Shown in pieces: positions 5,714 through 13,002 of a stretch of 26,567 bases of DNA. Origin of the DNA: Hyphomicrobiaceae bacterium UBA4118 (GTDB lineage: Bacteria; Pseudomonadota; Alphaproteobacteria; Rhizobiales; Methyloligellaceae); the NCBI GenBank assembly GCA_002383105.1, contig DFXC01000118.1, forward strand, positions 26,452 through 53,018. The letters run 5' to 3'. A model generated the notes under the pieces. It was not told the DNA's origin and made no database searches. It saw only the letters and a list, made by a program, of their open reading frames with translations. Each line of letters opens with the position of its first letter. The stretch's first letter is position 1. Made by a program: the position numbers and the translations under genes.

Positions 5714-6601
5714 CTAGTCGTTGGCGGCGAGAAACGCCCGGATGGTTTCGAGGGTATCGGGCTCCTTGAGCACCGGCGCGTGTCCCTGGTCGGGCACCGT
5801 CAGCGTGCGGAGATTGGGATGGCGCTCGACCATTGCCTCAAGCGTCTCGGCGCTGAGCACGTCGGAATTGGCGCCTCTCAGGACGAACGCAGGCACTTGG
5901 CCTAGCGCGATGAACTGCGGCCAAAGGTCGGGAACCGGCCGGCTCAAGTCGATCGAGCCGAAGGCGCGGGCAATCTTTCGATCGTAGGCGCGTACCGGCC
6001 GCCCCTTGCGCTCGTCGAACACGTCGTGGGCAATCTCCTCCCATTGGGCATCGCTGAAGGCCGGGAAGGCGCGCTCGTTCATCTCGCGCACGATCATGGC
6101 TGCGTCAGGCCAGCTCCTCGGCGCCGGCATGCGCCCGACATAGCCCATAATGCGGGCGAGCCCACGCGTCTCCATCACCGGACCGATATCGTTGAGCACG
6201 ACGGCGCCCATCGCCGTGGGTCTGAGCGCCGCCATCAACATGGCGATGATGCCGCCGCGCGAGGTGCCCACCACCGCCACCTTGTGCAGGCCGCGCAGCG
6301 TCAAGAAGTCGAGCGTGTCGAGAAGCTCGATATAGGGGATGTAGTTGCGCCAGTTGCGGTCGTATTGCGAGCGACCGCGTCCGCGATAGTCGAAGCAATA
6401 GACGTTGCGCGGCTTTTCCGCATGCTTGGAGAGATAGGTCGCCAGCCGGTCGAAGTCCCGGCTGTTGCGGGAGAGGCCGGGAAGGCAGATGACGCTCCGG
6501 AATTTCTCATCCGGCGCGGGGTAGTGGCGGACAAATAGCTTAAGGTCGTCGAACGACGCGTAATAGATGTCTCGCGACAGCTCGCCGTCAAGCTCGGGCA
6601 T
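5714..6601 (-). CDS. Alpha/beta hydrolase
   Basis: A 295-residue hydrolase of the alpha/beta fold from the ATG at 6601. An in-frame GTG at 6679 would add 26 residues, but that stretch has poor third-position GC and no ribosome site, so I prefer 6601. Visible elements are the oxyanion-region sequence CLPGLSRNSRDF, the nucleophile elbow VVGTSRGGI (Ser114 from the chosen start), an acid residue in GANSDVLSAE (Asp247) and the catalytic His in PDQGHAP (His274). These are complete and in the usual order. The substrate cannot be told; the family includes esterases, haloalkane dehalogenases and C-C hydrolases. The Asp-Tyr-Arg-Gly-Arg-Gly stretch after strand 4 is typical. The gene follows the lytic transglycosylase gene on the same strand. 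Confidence 0.85.
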   Translation of the reverse strand: MPELDGELSRDIYYASFDDLKLFVRHYPAPDEKFRSVICLPGLSRNSRDFDRLATYLSKHAEKPRNVYCFDYRGRGRSQYDRNWRNYIPYIELLDTLDFLTLRGLHKVAVVGTSRGGIIAMLMAALRPTAMGAVVLNDIGPVMETRGLARIMGYVGRMPAPRSWPDAAMIVREMNERAFPAFSDAQWEEIAHDVFDERKGRPVRAYDRKIARAFGSIDLSRPVPDLWPQFIALGQVPAFVLRGANSDVLSAETLEAMVERHPNLRTLTVPDQGHAPVLKEPDTLETIRAFLAAND

Positions 6602-6733
6602 CTTTCCGGATTTCAACCTTGGGAGCGTGTCTGGAACGATTGTTCGGGCGTGGAAAAGCGCCTGCTCTTCAGTGTTCACAAAGTTGCCGAGGGAGCAAGC
6701 CTCAGTAACGACTTATGGACGCGGCGGCACGTC

Positions 6734-9427
6734 TCACTCCGATTTCGCCTGCACCTCGATGACCGGTGCCGCAGAGGCGGCCACGGCCGCATCAGCAGAG
6801 GGCGGGACCCTCCGGCCGCGATTGAGGTCCTGCACGAGCTGCAGTGCCTGCTTCGGCCCTGCCAGTCTCGAGCGGTAAAGTTGCAACGTCTCCATGATCT
6901 TCACCACATACTGCCGCGTCTCGGTGAAGGGGATGCGCTCGATCCAATCGACGGGGTCGACGTTCGGGTTGCGCGGGTCGCCGAAGGCCTTCATCCATTC
7001 GGCGACGCGGCCTCCGCCGGCATTGTAAGCGGCGAGCGACAGGAAATAGGAGCCATTATAGCTGTTGATGAGGCCGCGCAAATGCGCCTCGCCGAGTTGC
7101 GTGTTATAGGCAGCGTTGGTGAGCTGCGCCGCGTCGAACTTCACCTTATAGGCCTTGGCTATGGCCTTGGCGGTGCCCGGCATCAGCTGCATCAGGCCGC
7201 TCGCTCCCACCGGGCTCTTGGCGGCAGCGTTGAATTCGCTCTCCTGCCGGGAAAGGGCATGCACGAGGGCAGGGTCGACGCGGTCGGTCAACAGGCTCTT
7301 GAATTCCGGAATGACCCCGATAGGCAGCGCATAATCGCCGACGGGCAGATCGCGGTTGAAGGCGATCTTCGAGAGCCTGAGGGCGACCTGAGGCTCGCCG
7401 GAGGCCTTGGCGAGCTCGGCGAGCAGCACGACCTCGGCCGGGCTCTCGAGCTTGCGCGAGAGCGCCAGGTAGAACTGTGGCGTGACCCCGTCCAGCCCCG
7501 TCGCGTGAGCGACCCCGATGGCGCGCACGGCATCGCGGGACAGGAAGCGTTGAATGTCCTCGTCAGTCGGCAGCGGGGTGGCCGTGATCTCGAGATGCGC
7601 GGGCTTGGCGTCGAGCGCCTGGCGGCCGAGCTGCCCGTAGAAATATTGCGGGTACTTGGCGGCGCCGTGGAAATGGACGATGGCCGAGCCGCGATCGCCA
7701 AGGGCAAGCGAAGTGCGGCCAAGCCAATATTCTCCGAGCGCTATGTTTTTCGAGCTTGTCGCCGCGGCGCGCAGGAGAATGAAATGATGCAGGCCCGTTT
7801 GCGGCTCGGACAGGAAGCGCAGCGCGATCCAGCCGGCGAGAAATTCGGCTTCGATATAGGCATCGCCCGAGACGAGGCCGTGCTTGTCGGCGATCTCATA
7901 AGCGATGCGGGCCTTCCCGGCATTGAGGGCGGTCCGGCAGTTGAGGCGCCGCTCGACCCACCAATTGTTGAGATCAAGCAAAACGTTCGGCTCGCTCGGT
8001 GCATCGAGCAGCATCTTCCAGGCTTCTTCGTCGCGATCCTTGCGGCGGAGCCATTGGATGCGGTTGAAGCGAAGACCAACATCGGCATTGACCGCGCCTG
8101 CCGGCAGCGCATCGAGAAGCTTGCCGGCATTACCGCCTCTCTGGACTACGGCAATGCGCGCGGCGACCTTCTTCTGCTCGTCGGCAGGAAGCAGCTTGGA
8201 GACGCGAAGCGCCGCAGCGGTCGCCGACTTGTCGTCGGGATAGAGCAGCCTGTCGATGCGCGCCCGGTGATTCTCGGCGGTGAGCATGCTGCCGAAGCGA
8301 TCGAGGATCTTCTTCTCCACCGCGGCATTGAGTTGGTGATCGCGCCAGGCCGAGACGACGAGATCGCGCGCCGCCGCATCGTTGCCGTCCTTCAGATAGG
8401 CGCCCGCCAGAGCGGCCTTGCCGGCGCCGGTCAACGGCGTCGAGGTGGCAAAAAAGGATTTGACCGCGTCGGGGCTTGCATCGTTGAGGAAGAGAACGGT
8501 CTCCGCCTTCTCGCGCAGCTCGTCCTGACCTGGCCAATCGGGATGGGAGAGCCGGAACTGCTCGATGGCGTCGGCGCTTCCGGAGATGCCGCTGCCTCGA
8601 TATTTGTACCAGAGGGCAAAAGCGCGGGCCGCCGGGTCCTGGATGCTCGATGCCGACGCGCCGCCCCGCATCACGTCCCTGAGATTGGCGTCATCCGAAG
8701 TGCTGAGGTCGTAAGAGAGGATCGGCTTCAAGATCGACGCATAGTCCATCGCCGGCGGGGGCGCTTGGATGGCAGGGGTGAGCGTGCCCTTCATCTCGAA
8801 GGGAATGGTCGCCGTACGATTGGGATTGGGATCGGGCAGCGTCATGTCGTCGGCCGGTCCGTGAGCTGCGGCAGACGGGACGGGAGCCGATGGCGCTATC
8901 TGAGGTGCGGTCGTCGGGACGGCTAAGACTGATGGCCCGAGCGAGAGCAACGACGGCGGGGGCGCCTTCGGATTCCGGTCGGGAAGGGGCATGTCCGAGA
9001 CCGACGCACTCGTCTTGGGCATGACCGATGAAGCCGCCGAAGCCGGTGTCATGGGAACCGACGTCGTCGGGTTCCGGTCTGGAAGGGGCAGGGCGCCGGT
9101 CGTCACCGTCGTCGGATTCCGGTCGGGAAGGGGAAGGGCGCCGGTCACCGTCGTCGGGTTTCGGTCGGGAAGGGGAAGCGTGCCCGTGTCGGCCGGAGCG
9201 TTAGGCACGGCGGCGGTGTCAGGTGCCGGCGCCACCCCTGATGCTGGCGCAGCCTCTTGAGCCGGAGCGGCCACGGCCGCTGCCGCGCGGTGCGGGTTAC
9301 GGTCCGGCAAGGTCGGTGGCGGGACGGGCGGGGCATGCGGAGACTTCGCCTTCGCCGCAGCCGGGAGCGGGGCGAGACACGCAAGGAAGACAAGCAATGG
9401 CAAAACCTGCGCGCGACTGCGTTTCAT
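6734..9427 (-). CDS. slt: Soluble lytic murein transglycosylase with LPDRNP-repeat N-terminus
   Basis: An 897-residue exported enzyme that cleaves peptidoglycan glycan strands to 1,6-anhydro-muropeptides. It has a signal peptide (residues 1-25, ending PAAAKA). A Pro/Ala-rich low-complexity region (about 26-225) follows, with LPDRNP at 40, 86, 100, 115 and 148 and LPDPNP at 197. Next comes a long helical superhelix of the Slt70 U/L type (about 226-710). The C-terminal SLT domain has SRQESEFNAAAKSPVGASGL with catalytic Glu729, then GLMQLMPGTA and AAYNAGGGRV. Compared with E. coli Slt70 (about 645 residues) the extra length is mostly the proline-rich repeat region, perhaps a flexible tether. A sigma-70-like promoter and a possible operator lie upstream. 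The alpha/beta hydrolase follows after about 130 bases. Confidence 0.93.
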   Translation of the reverse strand: MKRSRAQVLPLLVFLACLAPLPAAAKAKSPHAPPVPPPTLPDRNPHRAAAAVAAPAQEAAPASGVAPAPDTAAVPNAPADTGTLPLPDRNPTTVTGALPLPDRNPTTVTTGALPLPDRNPTTSVPMTPASAASSVMPKTSASVSDMPLPDRNPKAPPPSLLSLGPSVLAVPTTAPQIAPSAPVPSAAAHGPADDMTLPDPNPNRTATIPFEMKGTLTPAIQAPPPAMDYASILKPILSYDLSTSDDANLRDVMRGGASASSIQDPAARAFALWYKYRGSGISGSADAIEQFRLSHPDWPGQDELREKAETVLFLNDASPDAVKSFFATSTPLTGAGKAALAGAYLKDGNDAAARDLVVSAWRDHQLNAAVEKKILDRFGSMLTAENHRARIDRLLYPDDKSATAAALRVSKLLPADEQKKVAARIAVVQRGGNAGKLLDALPAGAVNADVGLRFNRIQWLRRKDRDEEAWKMLLDAPSEPNVLLDLNNWWVERRLNCRTALNAGKARIAYEIADKHGLVSGDAYIEAEFLAGWIALRFLSEPQTGLHHFILLRAAATSSKNIALGEYWLGRTSLALGDRGSAIVHFHGAAKYPQYFYGQLGRQALDAKPAHLEITATPLPTDEDIQRFLSRDAVRAIGVAHATGLDGVTPQFYLALSRKLESPAEVVLLAELAKASGEPQVALRLSKIAFNRDLPVGDYALPIGVIPEFKSLLTDRVDPALVHALSRQESEFNAAAKSPVGASGLMQLMPGTAKAIAKAYKVKFDAAQLTNAAYNTQLGEAHLRGLINSYNGSYFLSLAAYNAGGGRVAEWMKAFGDPRNPNVDPVDWIERIPFTETRQYVVKIMETLQLYRSRLAGPKQALQLVQDLNRGRRVPPSADAAVAASAAPVIEVQAKSE
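9062..9181. repeat. Tandem repeat inside slt encoding LPLPDRNPTTVT
   Basis: Three near-identical units of 42-45 bases encode LPLPDRNPTT in a row (residues 83-122 of the transglycosylase). The DNA similarity, with the same codons in most positions, indicates recent tandem duplication, so copy number may vary between strains. Confidence 0.8.
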
Positions 9428-9501
9428 CTCGTCGATCGGTACCGGTTACGACCTGCGTCTAGCGGTCAGGACGTCCCCCAAGCCGGGGAGCCGCGACGAT
9501 G

Positions 9502-9516
9502 ACACCACTGTAGTGT
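9502..9516. promoter_or_regulatory. Imperfect palindrome, possible operator in the slt leader
   Basis: ACACTACAGTGGTGT (minus strand) is a 15-base inverted repeat with one mismatched pair. It sits between the predicted -10 of slt and its start codon, a position where a bound repressor would block transcription. No regulator can be named. Confidence 0.3.
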
Positions 9517-9533
9517 GCCCGAATTGAACAATG

Positions 9534-9562
9534 TCTGAAAGAATCCGGCGGAAAAATGTCAA
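9534..9562 (-). promoter_or_regulatory. Sigma-70-like promoter for slt
   Basis: On the minus strand TTGACA (9557-9562) is followed after exactly 17 bases by TTCAGA (9534-9539). The -35 is consensus and the -10 is moderate. The predicted start site is about 100 bases upstream of the slt ATG. The rest of the 364-base gap between slt and dapA holds no gene. Confidence 0.5.
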
Positions 9563-9609
9563 GAGCAACCTTCGCCGGATCGCAGCCACTGTCAGAGAAG
9601 CCGGATAAG

Positions 9610-9640
9610 TTGCTGGCGAACATGACATTTAGCCTATATT
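9610..9640 (+). promoter_or_regulatory. Possible dapA promoter
   Basis: TATATT (9635-9640) is a good -10 element. The best -35 candidate, TTGCTG (9610-9615), is 19 bases away, which is longer than ideal. The predicted leader to the dapA start is about 145 bases and includes a small inverted repeat GTGCT-GTG-AGCAC. Confidence 0.25.
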
Positions 9641-9791
9641 GGGTCGAATGATGATTGGCGTGCTGTGAGCACAGTCAAGGCCGATTGCCGGGCCTTCCGT
9701 CGGCTTGCCGCCTCAACCCCCACACCCTATTGTCCGCCGTGCTTTTTAGACGCCTCACCGCACCGAGCGCACGACCCCAGGAGTTAACCCC

Positions 9792-10682
9792 GTGCCAATG
9801 CCGTCATTTCAAGGCTCGATCACGGCCCTAATCACGCCGTTCAAGGACGGCAAGGTCGACACCCGCGCGTTCCAGAAGCTCGTCGAATGGCAGATCGACC
9901 AGGGCAGCCACGGCCTGGTTCCCTGCGGGACCACGGGGGAATCCCCGACGCTGACCCATGATGAGCACAAGGCCGTCATCGAGCTTTGCATCGCGGCGGC
10001 CTCGGGCCGTGTGCCGGTGATTGCGGGGACCGGCTCCAACTCGACCGCCGAGGCGGTCGAGCTCACCCGCCACGCCAAGACCGCCGGCGCCGACGGCGTG
10101 CTGGTGGTGACGCCCTACTACAACAAGCCGACGCAAGAAGGCCTCTACCTTCACTACAAGGCGATCAACGACTGCACCGATATTCCGATCCTCATCTACA
10201 ACATCCCGGGGCGGAGCGTCGTCGACATGTCGGTGGAGACCATGCTGCGCCTGTTCAAGCTCAAGAACATCGTGGGCGTGAAGGACGCGACCGCGAACAT
10301 GGCGCGGGTAAGCCAGCAGCGCGCGGCGCTCGGCACCGACTTCTTGCAGCTCTCCGGCGAGGACGCCACCGCGCTCGGCTTCATGGCCCATGGTGGCCAC
10401 GGCTGCATTTCGGTCACCGCCAATATCGCGCCGGCGCTGTGCTCCGAGTTTCAGCTTGCCTGCCTTGCCGGCAATTTCAGACTCGCGCTTCAGTTGCAGG
10501 ACCGGCTGATGCCGCTGCACGATGCGCTGTTCGTCGAGTCAAATCCCGGCCCTGTGAAATATGCCGCGAGCAAGCTTGGCTTGTGCAACGGGGACACGCG
10601 GCTGCCCTTGGCACCGATGACGGCGGCTTCGCGGAAAAAGGTCGACGACGCGCTGGCCGCCGTCGGCCTCGTCCTCGTCTAG
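9792..10682 (+). CDS. dapA: 4-hydroxy-tetrahydrodipicolinate synthase
   Basis: A 296-residue cytoplasmic aldolase that condenses pyruvate with aspartate semialdehyde, the first committed step of the lysine/diaminopimelate pathway and so of peptidoglycan cross-bridge supply. I chose GTG 9792 because AGGAG lies eight bases upstream; an ATG two codons later is the alternative. Key elements are all present: GTTGE (Thr47-Thr48), YNIPGR with Tyr136, and the Schiff-base lysine in VGVKDAT (Lys164), together with [10 protein letters not shown]. Length matches the family (about 292). smpB follows after 18 bases in the same transcript. The gene is divergent from the lytic transglycosylase, so the intergenic region separates two genes of cell-wall metabolism. 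Confidence 0.97.
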   Translation: MPMPSFQGSITALITPFKDGKVDTRAFQKLVEWQIDQGSHGLVPCGTTGESPTLTHDEHKAVIELCIAAASGRVPVIAGTGSNSTAEAVELTRHAKTAGADGVLVVTPYYNKPTQEGLYLHYKAINDCTDIPILIYNIPGRSVVDMSVETMLRLFKLKNIVGVKDATANMARVSQQRAALGTDFLQLSGEDATALGFMAHGGHGCISVTANIAPALCSEFQLACLAGNFRLALQLQDRLMPLHDALFVESNPGPVKYAASKLGLCNGDTRLPLAPMTAASRKKVDDALAAVGLVLV

Positions 10683-10700
10683 TCCGGGCGAGGAGAGGCC

Positions 10701-11171
10701 ATGGCGCCGAAGCGCGAAGGCGGCAAGCTCGTCGCCGAGAACCGTAAGGCGCGCTTCAACTACGACATCGAGGAGAAGCTCGAGGCCGGCATCGCGCTGC
10801 TCGGCTCGGAGGTGAAGTCGCTCCGCACCGGCAAGGCCAATATCGCGGAGTCCTATGCCGCGAGCGAGGGCGGCGAGCTTTATCTGATCAACGCCCATAT
10901 CGCCGAATATACCCAGGCCGGCCGTGCCAACCATGAGCCCACGCGGCGGCGGAAGCTGCTTGTGCACCGCCGCGAGATGGGGCGTCTCGCGGGCGCCATC
11001 AAGAAAGAGGGCATGACGTTGGTGCCGCTGAAGCTCTATTTCAATGCGCGCGGCATCGCCAAGGTGGAGCTTGGCCTCGGCAAGGGCAAGAAGCTGCACG
11101 ACAAGCGCGAAACCGAGAAGAAGCGTGATTGGGACCGCCAGAAGGGCCGGCTCATGCGCGAAAAGGGGTAG
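10701..11171 (+). CDS. smpB: SsrA-binding protein SmpB
   Basis: A 156-residue RNA-binding protein that delivers tmRNA (SsrA) to stalled ribosomes for trans-translation. AGGAG lies a few bases before the ATG. Family hallmarks are visible: the N-terminal ENRKARFNY...EEKLEAGI segment, [15 protein letters not shown], the [11 protein letters not shown] strand, [20 protein letters not shown], and a basic C-terminal tail ending [12 protein letters not shown], which folds into the decoding centre. The dapA-smpB pair is in my recollection common in Hyphomicrobiales. A 79-base inverted-repeat element starts five bases after the stop codon. Confidence 0.97.
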   Translation: MAPKREGGKLVAENRKARFNYDIEEKLEAGIALLGSEVKSLRTGKANIAESYAASEGGELYLINAHIAEYTQAGRANHEPTRRRKLLVHRREMGRLAGAIKKEGMTLVPLKLYFNARGIAKVELGLGKGKKLHDKRETEKKRDWDRQKGRLMREKG

Positions 11172-11175
11172 AGCT

Positions 11176-11254
11176 CGTCATACCGGCGAAAGCCGGTAAC
11201 CAGCAAATAGAGCCACGGATTTTAAGCGGGATTCCGGCTTTCGCCGGAATGACG
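11176..11254. repeat. 79-bp inverted-repeat element, copy 1
   Basis: The ends are CGTCATACCGGCGAAAGCCGG (first 20 bases cited in part) and the complementary CCGGCTTTCGCCGGAATGACG-type end, enclosing an A/T-richer centre. Each arm also contains its own small hairpin (CCGGC-GAAA-GCCGG). It lies directly after smpB and before the peroxiredoxin-like gene. The second copy at 16098-16176 has exactly the same length and matching ends, which indicates a family of small non-coding mobile or REP-like elements. Confidence 0.8.
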
Positions 11255-11287
11255 AAGACGGGTAGCCCGAGCAAAGAAGGGCGACAG

Positions 11288-11836
11288 GTGAGCAACCGCG
11301 ATAGCTTTCTTCCGCCAATCGATGACGGCGCCGCCGATCACCTCAAGCCCGGGCTGAAGCTTCCCGCCATTGCGCTCCCTGCCACGGACGGCACGGAGAT
11401 TTGCCTGGCCGAGATCCCAGACGTGAGCGTGGTCATCATCTATCCCTGGACCGGGCGGCCGGGCGTCGCCAATCCGCCGGATTGGGACGTGATCCCAGGC
11501 GCCCATGGCTCGACGCCAGAGCTTGAGGGATTCCGTAATTGGGCTCCCGACTTCGCGCAGTGGGAGGTCCGGCTCTTTGGCTTGAGCGGTCAGACCACGG
11601 AGCACCAGCGCGAGCTGGTCGAACGATTATGGCTGCCGTTTCCGGTCCTGAGCGATGCCGACCGGCACTTTGCGCAGGCGCTGGGCTTACCCAGTTTCGC
11701 AACCGGGGGAGTGCACTACCTGAAACAACTCACGCTTATAATTTTGGGTGGGTATATCAAGGGTGTCATCTACCCGGTCTATCGCCCGGCGGAGCATGCG
11801 TTCGAGCTGCTCGGACGGTTCGAGCTGCGTGACTGA
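11288..11836 (+). CDS. Peroxiredoxin-like (thioredoxin-fold) protein lacking the peroxidatic Cys
   Basis: A 182-residue protein of the AhpC/TSA-like fold from GTG 11288, with GAAGG about nine bases upstream. An upstream reading from 11129 only traverses smpB and the repeat element. Visible elements are the N-terminal strand LKPGLKLPAIALPATDG, the family segment IIYPWTGRPG (52-59 region), PGAHGSTPELEGF, LWLPFPVLSDADRHFA and TGGVHYLKQLTLII. In true peroxiredoxins the loop after YP carries a Thr/Ser-x-x-Cys peroxidatic site. Here the region reads WTGRPGVANPP and the only cysteine in the protein is Cys39, well before it. I recall a subfamily with this PWTGRPG signature. Classical thiol peroxidase activity is therefore doubtful. 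It converges with the DUF3775 gene, with eight bases between their stops. Confidence 0.75.
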   Translation: MSNRDSFLPPIDDGAADHLKPGLKLPAIALPATDGTEICLAEIPDVSVVIIYPWTGRPGVANPPDWDVIPGAHGSTPELEGFRNWAPDFAQWEVRLFGLSGQTTEHQRELVERLWLPFPVLSDADRHFAQALGLPSFATGGVHYLKQLTLIILGGYIKGVIYPVYRPAEHAFELLGRFELRD

Positions 11837-11844
11837 CGCGGACC

Positions 11845-12246
11845 CTAAAGCGACTCGTCCTCGGCGTCCTCGACCGAGTAGCCGAGCCGGTCGAGCCCTT
11901 CCTCGAGATAGTCGGGAAGCAAGGGCATGCCGAGGAGGTAATCCTCGATGCGACGGATGCGCTCGGCCCGCGCCGTCGACAGCGCCTCCTCGAGCTCCTC
12001 CGGCGCAAACGAGCCCCTGCCGATCCAGGCGAGAGCCACGAGGCTCGCCTGCTCGTCCTCATTGAGGTCGCGGATGAAGCCCTTGAGCTGGTCCTGGGTC
12101 GCGTCGTCGGAGAAGTCCTCAAGGATCGACTCGGCGTCGTGATCGGAGGTGGCGCCGTCGTCCCAAGCCGCGACCTTGGCGGCAATTTCGCGCGCCTTGA
12201 CGATCACAAAGCCGACCTTGTCCGGCGAGATATCCAGGCCCGGCAT
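11845..12246 (-). CDS. DUF3775 domain protein
   Basis: A 133-residue acidic cytoplasmic protein. ATG 12246 is preferred over 12315 because GAGGGA lies close upstream and the family domain starts at once (LDISPDKVGFVIVKAREIAAK). The conserved core LNEDEQASLVALAWIGRG and the C-terminal YLLGMPLLPDYLEEGLDRLGYS match DUF3775 as I recall it, a family of unknown function common in Alphaproteobacteria. No catalytic or membrane signature is seen. It lies 75 bases after the uracil-DNA glycosylase gene on the same strand, so it may share a transcript with the genes at 12322-13902. Confidence 0.8.
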   Translation of the reverse strand: MPGLDISPDKVGFVIVKAREIAAKVAAWDDGATSDHDAESILEDFSDDATQDQLKGFIRDLNEDEQASLVALAWIGRGSFAPEELEEALSTARAERIRRIEDYLLGMPLLPDYLEEGLDRLGYSVEDAEDESL

Positions 12247-12321
12247 GGGGAGGTCCCTCGGGGAGCGAGCAGAGCTAACGCTGCGAAGCATGCCCGAGTT
12301 GCCGTGCGGCGGCAAGGAAGC

Positions 12322-12993
12322 TCAGCCCGCGTGGGGAGGCCTGGGGAGACTTGCCGCAACCTCGGCAAGGACCGCCTCGAACATGAGGGTGGTAAGGCGT
12401 CCCGTATTCGTGTTCTGCCGCGAGCAGTGATAGCTGTCGAAGAGCGTGAGGCCGCCTGGAAGCTCGTGCCGCGCACCATGGGCGAAGGGAAACCCGCCCC
12501 GCTTCAGCCGAAGCGTATCCATGATGCTGTCATGGGCGATCCGGCCGATGGCGAGCAGCGTGCGCAGATTGGGCAACGCGCCGATGCGGCCGATCAGGAA
12601 CTGCCGGCACCGGGCGATCTCATCGGGCTTCGGCTTGTTGGCCGGCGGCACGCAGCGCACGGCATTGGTGATCATGCAGTCGACCAGCTCGAGATCGTTG
12701 GGCGCTGCGACATCATGGCGACCGCGCGCCAATCCTGTCTTCAGCAGCGTGCGATAAAGCAGCTCACCTGCGAAGTCGCCAAGGAAGGGGCGTCCCGTGC
12801 GGTTGGCGCCCTTCAAGCCCGGCGCAAGCCCGACAATGAGAAGCTGCGCCGTGGCGGGGCCGAAAGACGGGACCGCCCCGTTGAACCAATCCGGATGCGC
12901 TTTCTTGTTCTCCTGCCGAAAGGCAACGAGGCGCGGACACAGGGGACAGTCTTTGACAGGCTCGGGCGGCTCTGTCGCAGCGAGGAGAGCCAT
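12322..12993 (-). CDS. Family 5 (UdgB-type) uracil-DNA glycosylase
   Basis: A 223-residue DNA repair enzyme that removes uracil, and in this family other deaminated bases, from DNA. The active-site motif A is LIVGLAPGLKGANRTGRPF (52-70), where family 5 lacks the usual catalytic Asp or Asn after GLAPG. Motif B is DSYHCSRQNTNTGRLT (His189). Four cysteines, Cys16 and Cys19 (CPLC), Cys114 and Cys129, are spaced as expected for the 4Fe-4S cluster of families 4 and 5. Motif B normally reads YHPSRQN; here Pro is replaced by Cys190. It starts nine bases after the stop of the dehydrogenase-like gene, so the two are probably co-transcribed. Confidence 0.9.
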   Translation of the reverse strand: MALLAATEPPEPVKDCPLCPRLVAFRQENKKAHPDWFNGAVPSFGPATAQLLIVGLAPGLKGANRTGRPFLGDFAGELLYRTLLKTGLARGRHDVAAPNDLELVDCMITNAVRCVPPANKPKPDEIARCRQFLIGRIGALPNLRTLLAIGRIAHDSIMDTLRLKRGGFPFAHGARHELPGGLTLFDSYHCSRQNTNTGRLTTLMFEAVLAEVAASLPRPPHAG

Positions 12994-13002
12994 CCCGTCC
13001 TC

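Noticed and set aside
5701..5727. Terminator between the 51-residue microprotein and the hydrolase gene
   Set aside because: A CCGCCAA/TTGGCGG stem exists, but it overlaps the hydrolase stop codon and has no T tract, so I mention it without calling it.
6650..8926. 758-codon open frame on the plus strand opposite slt
   Set aside because: It is antisense to a clear lytic transglycosylase with signal peptide and catalytic motif. Its product is a His/Arg/Asp/Gly-rich composition typical of reverse frames in high-GC DNA.
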